Below are positions 1-7,234 of a DNA stretch of 38,341 nucleotides, in pieces. The DNA is taken from contig CAZWDT010000025.1 of NCBI GenBank assembly GCA_964632755.1, positions 1-38,341 on the forward strand, in the 5' to 3' direction. Position 1 is the stretch's first letter. Each line of letters opens with the position of its first letter. The translations under genes and the position numbers were made by a program. Source of the DNA: JAFGMR01 sp964632755. Its GTDB lineage: Archaea > Halobacteriota > Methanosarcinia > Methanotrichales > Methanotrichaceae. The notes beneath the pieces are model-generated. The model worked only from the letters and a program-made list of their open reading frames with translations, had not been told where the DNA came from and did not search any database.

Positions 1-20
1 ACGGTCTAACCTGCCTTTGA

Positions 21-833
21 AAAGGCAGGGATGCGGCCTGCTCTTTCTCCTCAAGCGAGCCCTTCTTCATATACCTGCCATTTGTCAGGACGCATTTCCC
101 AAGCGTTCAGAATCCCAAATGGGCAGGGAAGTCAAGCAAAGGCCCATATGGCGATGGGTTAATGGAGATGGACTATCACGTCGGAGAGATTCTCGATGCG
201 CTTAGAGAGGCTGGGATAGATAACAACACCATAGTCATTATGACAAGCGACAACGGGCCGACGCTTGACCAGTGGCCGGACTCGGGCTACTCGCCGTTCA
301 GGGGCGGGATAGGCACGGCCTACGAAGGCGCTGTCCGCGTTCCCGGTATATTCTGGTGGCCTGGGCAGATCGAGGCGGGCAGAACGTCTAACGAGATCAT
401 GTCCGTCCTCGACCTGTTTACCACCTTTGCAGTCCTTGGAGGTGGAGAGATTCCCATGGATAGGCCGATCGATGGCATAGACCAATCGAGCTTCCTGCTT
501 GGAAGGCAGGATAACTCCAACAGAGAATGGGTCGTATGGTATCTAGGATCCGAGCATGCAGCCGAGACCATTCCTGCGGCCATACGCTGGCATCAGTTCA
601 AGATTCACGCGAGGACCTACGACTCGTTCCAGGGACCTGAAAGCGATTACGGACAGATTCCAGCGGTCTACAACATCGAGATGGACCCAGGTGAGCAGCA
701 TAACATCGCAGGAGAGAAGGATTTCGTCAACAATGCCTTCATCAAGATCTATAGGCAGCTTGTTGCAAGCATGATCGAGTATCCGAACACTCCGCCAAGG
801 GCATTTCCAAACATGGCAAGGGTATCTGGATGA
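21..833 (+). CDS. Arylsulfatase-family protein, C-terminal part (5' end outside window or disrupted)
   Basis: This is the C-terminal part of an alkaline-phosphatase-superfamily sulfatase, which hydrolyses sulfate esters. In-frame homology starts well before the ATG at 162: the codons from about 57 read EPFFIYLPF followed by HFPS and YGDGLMEMDYHVGEIL, the usual sulfatase core. The metal-binding Asp-Asn pair lies in SDNGP (249-254), and a C-terminal EMDPGEQHN block follows. The N-terminal half with the formylglycine Cys motif is missing. The frame is closed by TGA at 18-20, although codons 3-17 (GLTCL) still resemble the family, so a nonsense mutation is possible and this may be a pseudogene. 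In the FRGGIGTAYEG block, Ile (309-311) sits where classical arylsulfatases have the sulfate-contacting Lys of GKGTTYEGG. Directly downstream is a sulfatase maturase, which fits an anaerobically matured sulfatase. The family call is firm; intactness is not. Confidence 0.85.
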   Translation, partial: KGRDAACSFSSSEPFFIYLPFVRTHFPSVQNPKWAGKSSKGPYGDGLMEMDYHVGEILDALREAGIDNNTIVIMTSDNGPTLDQWPDSGYSPFRGGIGTAYEGAVRVPGIFWWPGQIEAGRTSNEIMSVLDLFTTFAVLGGGEIPMDRPIDGIDQSSFLLGRQDNSNREWVVWYLGSEHAAETIPAAIRWHQFKIHARTYDSFQGPESDYGQIPAVYNIEMDPGEQHNIAGEKDFVNNAFIKIYRQLVASMIEYPNTPPRAFPNMARVSG

Positions 834-848
834 GGGCTTATTGGCCTT

Positions 849-960
849 CATCTTTTATTATTTTGGCAAAAGAGCTTTTCAGCATCCGCCACTCATATCC
901 CAGCGCGCTTGAATAAAAGTATATCCTTCGAAGATTTTAATATAAATATATTATTTTATT
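849..960 (+). promoter_or_regulatory. AT-rich intergenic stretch, possible sulfatase end signal and maturase promoter
   Basis: The gap between the sulfatase and maturase genes is strongly AT-rich. A T-rich patch at 853-865 follows the sulfatase stop. The run at 934-960 (TTTAATATAAATATATTATT) is a good archaeal TATA-box candidate for the maturase, although it would leave a 5' leader of roughly 70-90 nt. The site was chosen from base composition only. Confidence 0.35.
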
Positions 961-1052
961 CATTATAGTATAATACGTGATCAATCCGTCTTCGCCAATC
1001 CTGGGGCAACCTTGAGATTGAGACAAAGATTTTTGAAGCATCGAGGGATATA

Positions 1053-2336
1053 TTGCATCAAATGAGCAAGAAGGATACGCTGCCCGGATTTCACCTCCTG
1101 GCCAAGCCCACGGGAGCATTGTGCAACCTTGGGTGCAAATACTGCTTCTTCCTCTCAAAGAAGGACCTCTACCCGAAAAGCACCTTTCACATGTCCGATG
1201 CCCTCCTCGAATCCTACATCCGCCAATATATAGGAGCGCAGAAGGTCCCCCTGGCTACCATCGCCTGGCAGGGCGGCGAGCCTACCCTCATGGGCCTTGG
1301 CTTCTTCAGAAAGGCGATGGTACTGGTCCAGAGGTACAGGCGACCTGGAATGATAATTCAAAACACCATTCAGACCAACGGAACCCTCATCGACGACGAA
1401 TGGTGCCGGTTCTTCAAGGAGAACAACTTCCTGGTGGGGCTATCCCTGGACGGGCCGCGTGAGATGCATGACGCCTACCGCGTTGACAAATCCGGGAAGC
1501 CCACATTCGACAAGGTCCTCAGGGCTGCAAAGCTCCTAAGAAGGCATAAGGTGGATTTCAACATCCTAACGACGGTCCACGCTGCAAACGGCGACAGCCC
1601 CATCGAAGTCTATAGGTTTCTGAGAGACGATGTTCATGCTGAGTTCATCCAATTCATACCCATCGTCGAGAGGGATGAAGCAGGCCGGATCATGGACTTC
1701 TCGGTAAAGCCCGAGCAGTATGGACTGTTCCTCTCATCCATATTCGACGAATGGATCAGAAGGGACGTCGGGAAGGTCTTTGTCCAGATCTTCGACGCAT
1801 CCCTGGCCGCCTGGACAGGAGCCTTCCAAAGCCTTTGCATTCTTTCGCAGACTTGCGGGACCGCCCTTGTTCTGGAGCACAATGGCGACCTATACTCCTG
1901 CGACCACTTCGTGGATAGGGACCACCTTCTGGGCAACATCGAGGAGAAAAGCTTGGGAAAGCTCGCATCATCTGAGAAGCAGAGGCGGTTTGGTCAGGAT
2001 AAGCTCGATCTTCTTCCCAAGTACTGCCTCAAATGCGAGGTTCGGTTCGCCTGCAACGGCGAATGCCCCAAGAACCGGTTCATGAAGACGCCCGACGGCG
2101 AGCCTGGTCTGAACTACCTCTGTGCAGGCTACAAGGAGTTCTTCAGGCACATCGACGGCCCCATGAGGTTCATGGCAAATGAGCTGAGACAGGGTCGGGA
2201 GGCTAGAAACGTCATGAAATACACCGCCTCTGACAAAATTTCCCGTGTGGTCTTCAAGCCAGGCAGAAACGACCCTTGTCCGTGTGGCAGCGGAATGAAA
2301 TACAAGAAATGCCATGGCAGTGCGCCGTGGAAATAG
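1053..2336 (+). CDS. Anaerobic sulfatase-maturating enzyme (radical SAM/SPASM) with SEC-C tail
   Basis: This enzyme would oxidise the active-site Cys or Ser of a sulfatase to formylglycine without oxygen, using SAM and Fe-S clusters. The radical-SAM CX3CX2C motif is at residues 24, 28 and 31 (CNLGCKYC). The middle holds WQGGEPTLMG and QTNGTL, typical of anSME. The SPASM region has YSCDHFV, with the Asp expected to act as base in anSMEs, then CLKCEVRFACNGECPKNRF for auxiliary clusters. The last 25 residues form a SEC-C motif (NDPCPCGSGMKYKKCH), a zinc-binding appendage. The length of 427 aa is slightly above the usual ~370-400 because of that tail. The start is TTG at 1053, five bases after GAGGG (1043-1047), or ATG at 1062. 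The upstream sulfatase gene is the obvious substrate gene. Confidence 0.9.
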   Translation: MHQMSKKDTLPGFHLLAKPTGALCNLGCKYCFFLSKKDLYPKSTFHMSDALLESYIRQYIGAQKVPLATIAWQGGEPTLMGLGFFRKAMVLVQRYRRPGMIIQNTIQTNGTLIDDEWCRFFKENNFLVGLSLDGPREMHDAYRVDKSGKPTFDKVLRAAKLLRRHKVDFNILTTVHAANGDSPIEVYRFLRDDVHAEFIQFIPIVERDEAGRIMDFSVKPEQYGLFLSSIFDEWIRRDVGKVFVQIFDASLAAWTGAFQSLCILSQTCGTALVLEHNGDLYSCDHFVDRDHLLGNIEEKSLGKLASSEKQRRFGQDKLDLLPKYCLKCEVRFACNGECPKNRFMKTPDGEPGLNYLCAGYKEFFRHIDGPMRFMANELRQGREARNVMKYTASDKISRVVFKPGRNDPCPCGSGMKYKKCHGSAPWK

Positions 2337-2744
2337 TATTGACATACCACTGACTCAACAGTACAGGTTACCTACCTGCTTAGCACAGGTGTGCCACCTA
2401 TATCTTAGGACTCGATGAGCCTGACCTCCCCTTGAACCATTCTCTACTGCAAATGCCCTCCGTGCTCAGTGCGTATCCATTAATCGCCTTTGGAGGTTAT
2501 GAAGGCAAGTAGATGGCGATCGTCTATCGCAATTGAGCATCCAAAAGGAAGGCGCGATCTCGATTGCGCAAGTAGCGACGATGCGCCTCGATGAAGACGT
2601 CTGCAAACGAGAACGTAGATGCAATACGTGGTCACAGGTCTCCTCCGGCGGCAAGCGACTGGGCTTATCCCTCAAAGGGCTCTCCATAGAGTCCCGTCTG
2701 CCGATATGCATCGCTATAAAGATGTCTGCCTTCTCTTGCGGCGC
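2337..2744. other. Intergenic, no recognisable intact gene
   Basis: Short overlapping reading frames exist on both strands, but none shows a domain I recognise. One minus-strand frame around 2525-2615 reads like coding sequence (FADVFIEAHRRYLRNRDRAF) but is closed by stops on both sides. It probably belongs to the same decayed accessory segment as the DUF1016 remnant next door. Confidence 0.4.
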
Positions 2745-3240
2745 CTACCACGACCTCGGCAAAGCGGCGGTCGATTCCCAGATTCTAGCTGGCGTAAAAG
2801 TCGCCGCCACGCTGGCCCTGGCCTGCAGCAGCCGTTCGCCTCCTCGTTCGGTTCGATCTGCGCCACAAGCACCGCGCGGCTCGAGCCGCTCCCGATGCAG
2901 GCTTGGAGGTTGCGCTCCTGCGGCTGTGGATCCTTGATCCTGATCATGATGACCACGTCGTACCACCAGGGTATTAGTCCAACAAGCTGCTGCACAATTT
3001 CCTCGTTCGAGCAAGCCTCAGCGAAGGCTCTCATGTAAAACAAGTTCGAGCGGGACAGGCCATTCATATCGAAGATCTCACGGTGCAGATCGTCGGCAAG
3101 GCGCCCCATTGCCTTTGCGCCCCAGCCCACCCGGGCCTAGAACTCAAGCATAGCTTGCTCAATCTGCCAGCGGAGCAGGACAATCTCGCGGTTGAATGGC
3201 ACAAAGAACGCTCATCGACCAATCCCCAAGAGAGATCCGA
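2745..3240 (-). pseudogene. DUF1016 (YhcG-type) nuclease remnant
   Basis: Read on the minus strand, this matches the N-terminal half of DUF1016/YhcG proteins, a PD-(D/E)XK family often found in restriction or mobile-element loci. The order is NREIVLLRWQIEQAM, then GWGAKAMGRLADDLHREI, LSRSNLFYMRAFAEA, EEIVQQLVGLIPW, and a degraded SRAVLVAQIEP. The frame is broken by TGA at 3214-3212 and TAG at 3139-3137. After VAQIEP the similarity jumps to another frame (about 2750-2830), and the C-terminal nuclease domain is absent. It is a pseudogene with at least two stops, one frameshift and a 3' truncation. The family call rests on motif order seen by eye. Confidence 0.75.
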
Positions 3241-3350
3241 AGCGGCCAGCCAATGTGGATCCCGGTAGCTTTAGTAACAACAATAGTTGATTTGGTCGGA
3301 GTTAATGTTAAAGTAGATACATTGATATACTCTAAAGATAATCAGCCCAT

Positions 3351-3356
3351 GGTGAT
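3351..3356 (+). promoter_or_regulatory. Shine-Dalgarno site of cbiM
   Basis: GGTGAT lies three bases before the ATG at 3360 and fixes the cbiM start. The stretch 3298-3345 upstream is AT-rich and probably holds the promoter, with a TATA-like element near 3320-3330. Confidence 0.5.
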
Positions 3357-3359
3357 ATT

Positions 3360-4058
3360 ATGCATATACCGGACGGCTATCTAGGGCCGACCACCTACGG
3401 CGCCATGTGGGTAATCATGATCCCCATCTGGATCTATGCGGGAATGCGGCTTAATAAGGAGCTGAGGAGCAGGCAGGTGCCCCTGCTTGCGCTGGCTGCG
3501 GCGTTCTCATTTGTTATAATGATGTTCAACATGCCAATACCCGGAGGGAGCTCAGGCCATGCCGTTGGCGGAGCGATAGTGGGCATAGTCCTGGGACCAT
3601 GGGCAGGTGTCATTGCCATATCGGTTGCGCTCATACTTCAGTCGTTGATGTTCGGCGATGGTGGAGTGACTGCAATTGCCGCAAACTGCTTTTCCATGTC
3701 GGTTATAATACCCACTTCGGCCTACTATATCTACAAGATCATCAGCGGGAGATCGGAAGTTACATCCTCTCGCCGCATACTAGCGGCTGCAACGGCTGGA
3801 TATATCTCGCTGAACCTCGCGGCAGCCTTCGTCGGATTCCTGTTCGGAATCCAGCCGATCCTCGAGCACGACGCGGCGGGAACTCCCCTTTACATGCCCT
3901 ACGGGCTAGATGTGACTATGACCGCAATGCTCGGTGAGCATCTGCTCTTCTTCGGCTTCGTTGAGGCGATAGTAACAGCATTGATTCTGGCATACATCCA
4001 GAAGGCTGACCCCACATTGCTTAAGATGGGGGGGATGAAGAGGGCGTCTCGCATATGA
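3360..4058 (+). CDS. cbiM: Cobalt (or nickel) ECF transporter substrate-binding membrane subunit CbiM
   Basis: This is the metal-capturing integral membrane subunit of an energy-coupling-factor transporter for Co2+ (or Ni2+). The mature N-terminus MHIPDGYLGP carries the conserved His-containing metal-binding segment of CbiM/NikM. Several hydrophobic helices follow, with the conserved blocks FNMPIPGGSSGHAVGGA, LGPWAGVIAIS, QSLMFGDGGVTAIAANCFSM and a C-terminal GEHLLFFGFVEAIVTALI. At 232 aa it is the normal size. A CbiN-like gene follows 9 bases later, but CbiQ (T subunit) and CbiO (ATPase) are not in the window. Cobalt supply fits the high corrinoid demand of methanogens; choosing cobalt over nickel is inference. 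Confidence 0.93.
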   Translation: MHIPDGYLGPTTYGAMWVIMIPIWIYAGMRLNKELRSRQVPLLALAAAFSFVIMMFNMPIPGGSSGHAVGGAIVGIVLGPWAGVIAISVALILQSLMFGDGGVTAIAANCFSMSVIIPTSAYYIYKIISGRSEVTSSRRILAAATAGYISLNLAAAFVGFLFGIQPILEHDAAGTPLYMPYGLDVTMTAMLGEHLLFFGFVEAIVTALILAYIQKADPTLLKMGGMKRASRI

Positions 4059-4067
4059 GGTGATGAA

Positions 4068-4385
4068 ATGGAGAAGGCGATCAGGAATATGTTCATCGGC
4101 CTTGTGATACTGATGATCCTCGTGCCGCTAGGCCTTCTATCCACGGGGGAGACCTTCGGGGAGTGGGGAACCGAGGATATCGAGGAGAAGATAGGCTTCA
4201 TACCTCAGGGGCTCAATGATCTATCCTCTACATGGAGCGCCCCGATTTCCGACTACGCATTCCCAGGAGATGAGTCGTTCAAGGGAGCGGCGCTTGCCTA
4301 CTACATCTCCGCCCTGCTCGGCGTCGTCATCTGTGGCGGGCTCTTATACGTGGTTGGAAAGCATATCGCTTCAAGGAACGATTGA
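4068..4385 (+). CDS. cbiN: CbiN/PDGLE-domain small membrane component of the Co/Ni transporter
   Basis: This is a 105-aa membrane protein with an N-terminal helix (residues ~8-25), an extracytoplasmic segment containing TWSAPISDYAFPGDE, and a C-terminal helix (~77-97). The SAPISDYAFPG segment is the PDGLE-type signature of CbiN/NikN-like subunits that assist CbiM in metal loading. The start follows GAGGTGATGAAATG closely after cbiM, so the two are co-transcribed. A hairpin plus T-run ends the unit, so CbiQ and CbiO must be encoded elsewhere. Confidence 0.85.
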   Translation: MEKAIRNMFIGLVILMILVPLGLLSTGETFGEWGTEDIEEKIGFIPQGLNDLSSTWSAPISDYAFPGDESFKGAALAYYISALLGVVICGGLLYVVGKHIASRND

Positions 4386-4411
4386 GGGGGAATACCCCCT
4401 CGCTCATTTTT
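4384..4411 (+). terminator. Hairpin and poly-T terminator after cbiMN
   Basis: A perfect 7-bp inverted repeat, GAGGGGG (4384-4390) and CCCCCTC (4395-4401), encloses AATA and is followed by TTTTT at 4407-4411. It overlaps the cbiN stop codon and looks like an intrinsic terminator, a form less usual in archaea than a bare poly-T tract. Confidence 0.7.
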
Positions 4412-4511
4412 CGAGATCGGCCATCCTCAGAGGGTGGCTTGATGCAAAGAGAGAGAGGGAGAGATATTCCCCGGCCTTCCGAGGGGATGTTCTCCCCTTT
4501 GGCCGATCCTC

Positions 4512-5579
4512 TCAAGATGGCTTGAAGTGGCGAGATGCGGTCTCGAGCGCCCTTGCGATCAGCTCTGCGCTTTTATCGAGGTCGTCGAGGCTCAGCACCT
4601 CCACAGGGGAGTGGATGTACCTTGTTGCGATGCTGATCAGGCCCACCTTGACGCCCCCCCTGGTAAGCTGTATGGATGTCGCGTCGGTCGTCCCTCCGCC
4701 GGAAACGTCGAGCTGGTAAGGTATATTGAACTCCTCTGCTGTTTCGACGAGCCAGTCCAGGACGTCCTGGGAGGCGATCAGCCCACGGCCCGAGGCGTCT
4801 GCCACGGTTATGACCGGCCCCTTTCCCATCTCCAGTGCGGAGTCCTTCTTCTCTATGCCCGGATGATCGCCTGGTATCGTCACGTCGGTTGCGAGGGCAA
4901 GGTCAGGCTCAAGCCCAAACGCGCTCGTCTTTGCTCCTTTGAGCCCGACCTCCTCCATCACAGTCCCGACGGCGTATATGGTGGATCTGCTCTTGGTGCG
5001 GCGAAGCGCCTCGATCATCAAGACGAGCCCTGCCCTGTTGTCGAAGGCCTTACCCGTGACCCTATCCCCGCCCAGAGGGCAGAAGGTTCGGTCTATCGAT
5101 ATGGGGGTTCCAGTGATTATGCCCATCTCCTCCACCTCGGTCTCGCTCTTTCCGCCTACGTCGATGAACATATCCTTTGCCTCCACCGGCTTTTTCTTAT
5201 CCTCCTCCTTCATCACATGAGGAGGCTTCGATCCTATCACGCCGACGACGGGGCCTTTCTTCGAATGGAGTATCACCCGTTGGTTGAGGAGGGTCTGATC
5301 GAACCAGCCGCCGATCTTCACGAATCGGACGAAGCCCTTCTCATCAACGTACTTCGTCATGAGGCCGATCTCGTCTGAGTGGGCGGCGATCATTATGGAT
5401 GGGGCTTCGCCTCTCTTGATCCCGATCAAGTTGCCCATGGTGTCTAGCCTCACCTCATCGACGAGAGGAGCGATCTCCTTCTCGACCAACCTCTGGACCG
5501 AGCCCTCCCTTCCAGATATCCCGTGAGCGTTGCTGAGCCGCTCAAGCAAAGATGCGATCTCTTTCATATGGCAGACCAA
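4512..5579 (-). CDS. M42-family metallo-aminopeptidase (glutamyl aminopeptidase/TET-like)
   Basis: This is a cytoplasmic dinuclear-metal aminopeptidase of the M42 family, which trims peptides after proteasomal degradation and often assembles into tetrahedral dodecamers. Expected ligands and catalytic residues are visible: His67 and Asp69 in AAHSDEIG, Asp180 in FDNRAG, Glu209/Glu210 in MEEVGLKGA, Asp232 in ATDVT, and His323 near the C-terminus (YIHSPVE). At 355 aa it is full length. Two starts are possible. TTG at 5579 lies 7 nt after GGAGG (5591-5587), which is optimal spacing; ATG at 5567 (MKEIASLL) matches family N-termini better but lacks close Shine-Dalgarno support. The gene converges with cbiMN and lies just downstream of the methanopterin fusion gene on the same strand. 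Confidence 0.93.
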   Translation of the reverse strand: MVCHMKEIASLLERLSNAHGISGREGSVQRLVEKEIAPLVDEVRLDTMGNLIGIKRGEAPSIMIAAHSDEIGLMTKYVDEKGFVRFVKIGGWFDQTLLNQRVILHSKKGPVVGVIGSKPPHVMKEEDKKKPVEAKDMFIDVGGKSETEVEEMGIITGTPISIDRTFCPLGGDRVTGKAFDNRAGLVLMIEALRRTKSRSTIYAVGTVMEEVGLKGAKTSAFGLEPDLALATDVTIPGDHPGIEKKDSALEMGKGPVITVADASGRGLIASQDVLDWLVETAEEFNIPYQLDVSGGGTTDATSIQLTRGGVKVGLISIATRYIHSPVEVLSLDDLDKSAELIARALETASRHFKPS

Positions 5580-5609
5580 TGCACCCCCTCCATCTTAAAG
5601 GGAGGGGGT

Positions 5610-7157
5610 TTACGTTGTGCGCACACGGGCGCCCCAGTTCCTGCACCTCGTAATCATCAGATCCCCGCCCACCGGCTCCATGCACTCCTTTGCAGCAGCC
5701 TCGATATTCCTGATCCCCGAGTCGCCTATCGCATAGACTGTAGGCCCAAATGAGGAGAGGCCGGTACAGGCCGCCCCTGCTTCCCCCATCGCCTCCATCA
5801 GCCTGTGGATCAAGGGATGCTGGAGCATCACCTCGACCCTCTTGAATCCAAGCCCCTGGATGCGATTTACGGCGTCGCCGAAGACGTCGAGATCCTCCTC
5901 GACGAGAGACGGCATCATGCGCACCAGGATCTGGCGACTGAGCTCCTGGACATCGGCCAGGGGAACTGGACAGTACTCCTTGAAGATGTCCACCTCCTTT
6001 CGGCCGTGAGCTCCCCTGGATATGTTGGGAATGGCAAGGACGATCTCCCAGTGACGGGGAAAATCATGGCGGGCGATCACCGATGGAGGGTCCACGCCCT
6101 GCGAGGCGGATGAGGGCCGAAAGTCCCTCTTCTGGCCGGAGGGGCCGAACGTGTGGCCGCCGTCGACGATGAAGCCTCCCCCCACGAAGGCGGCCGTTCC
6201 TATTCCGCTCGTGCCCCCTCGACCCACCACAGACGCGATCTCCATCGTGCTGGCCTGATGGCCGTATAGCTCGCATAAGGCCTTGCCGGCGGCCATTGCA
6301 AGCTGAGTTCCCCCGCCGAGGCCGACGTGGACCTTGTAGGCACTCCGAACGGTGAGGCGGGCAGGCGGAAGGCCGAAGCGATCCATCACCGCTCTTGCGG
6401 CAGCCTCGACCCTGTGTGCGTGCTCCCCCTCTACCGCGAGATCGGATGCGACCTCCCCTTCCAGGACGACATTGGGGTGATCAAGCGCGATTCCGATGCC
6501 GCCATCGACGCGACCGGATGCCCCGCTGAGGTCGGTCAGTGTGAGGTGAATGCGCGAGGGCGTCTCTACTATCACCCGGCGCCTATCCCTGAACTGGTTG
6601 AAGGGGAAGGTTTCTGTGATCGATATAAGGGGCGAGCCCCCCCTGATGATCTTGTAGCGCCGAGAGAGCATCATCTCCTTAGGAAAGACAGGGAATACCT
6701 CGCTGAAGCGGTCATGGGCGGGGATGCATACGGCATCCATTATATCTCGGCGGGACTCGATCCGGTGCCTCTTCAATATCGCCCCTATCGGAATATCGGC
6801 CCTCATCAGATCATCCTTGAAGCTCGGTTCAAGCCTCTTCAAGGGTGTGAATGACTCGGCATGGATGAGGACCTCGCCCGTATGGGAGTCCTTCAAGGCA
6901 ACGATTCTGTGGTTTACAGGATCGCCCAGATCGATCTGGAGCTCATCTGCCATATCGCTATCTGCCGGAATGACATTCTGGTGGAGGGTCTTCACCTCGA
7001 CCGGGTTTCCGGTGATAACCTCGAGTAGGCCGGTTACCGATCCGTCGGTTCCAAGAAGCATCCTCTGAACGGGGCTCAGCCTGCCCAAAGCCAGCTCGAG
7101 GGCGGCTATTCGCTTCGAGATGTCAGGCTCTGACGACTGGGATGATGGCTCTGGCAT
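5610..7157 (-). CDS. Chorismate pyruvate-lyase-like / beta-ribofuranosylaminobenzene 5'-phosphate synthase fusion
   Basis: The protein has two parts. Residues 1 to ~190 from ATG 7157 resemble the DUF98/UbiC-like chorismate lyases (SPVQRMLLGTDGSVTGLLEVITG, then HAESFTPL), which release 4-hydroxybenzoate. Residues ~195-515 form a GHMP-kinase-fold beta-RFAP synthase, with the ATP-loop-like KVHVGLGGGTQLAMAAGKAL, GRGGTSGIGTAAF and a C-terminal TGLSSFGPTVYAI. This enzyme condenses 4-hydroxybenzoate with PRPP in early methanopterin synthesis, so the fusion would join consecutive steps. The start at ATG 7157 is preferred because a longer frame would run into the divergent HMG-CoA reductase gene. The family calls are confident; the fusion's catalytic coupling is inferred. 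Confidence 0.87.
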   Translation of the reverse strand: MPEPSSQSSEPDISKRIAALELALGRLSPVQRMLLGTDGSVTGLLEVITGNPVEVKTLHQNVIPADSDMADELQIDLGDPVNHRIVALKDSHTGEVLIHAESFTPLKRLEPSFKDDLMRADIPIGAILKRHRIESRRDIMDAVCIPAHDRFSEVFPVFPKEMMLSRRYKIIRGGSPLISITETFPFNQFRDRRRVIVETPSRIHLTLTDLSGASGRVDGGIGIALDHPNVVLEGEVASDLAVEGEHAHRVEAAARAVMDRFGLPPARLTVRSAYKVHVGLGGGTQLAMAAGKALCELYGHQASTMEIASVVGRGGTSGIGTAAFVGGGFIVDGGHTFGPSGQKRDFRPSSASQGVDPPSVIARHDFPRHWEIVLAIPNISRGAHGRKEVDIFKEYCPVPLADVQELSRQILVRMMPSLVEEDLDVFGDAVNRIQGLGFKRVEVMLQHPLIHRLMEAMGEAGAACTGLSSFGPTVYAIGDSGIRNIEAAAKECMEPVGGDLMITRCRNWGARVRTT

Positions 7158-7234
7158 AAGCCCGTACTTAATCTGGAATGAATAAAGTATTTCCCCTGCC
7201 GGGCAATAGTCGCCCGCTAGATGAGGTGTGAAGA

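Noticed and set aside
3298..3345. Possible NikR-type or riboswitch control upstream of cbiM
   Set aside because: Only weak imperfect symmetry (AGTA...TACT) is seen, with no NikR consensus and no cobalamin riboswitch core.
4527..5378. 283-codon plus-strand open frame
   Set aside because: Antisense shadow of the M42 aminopeptidase.
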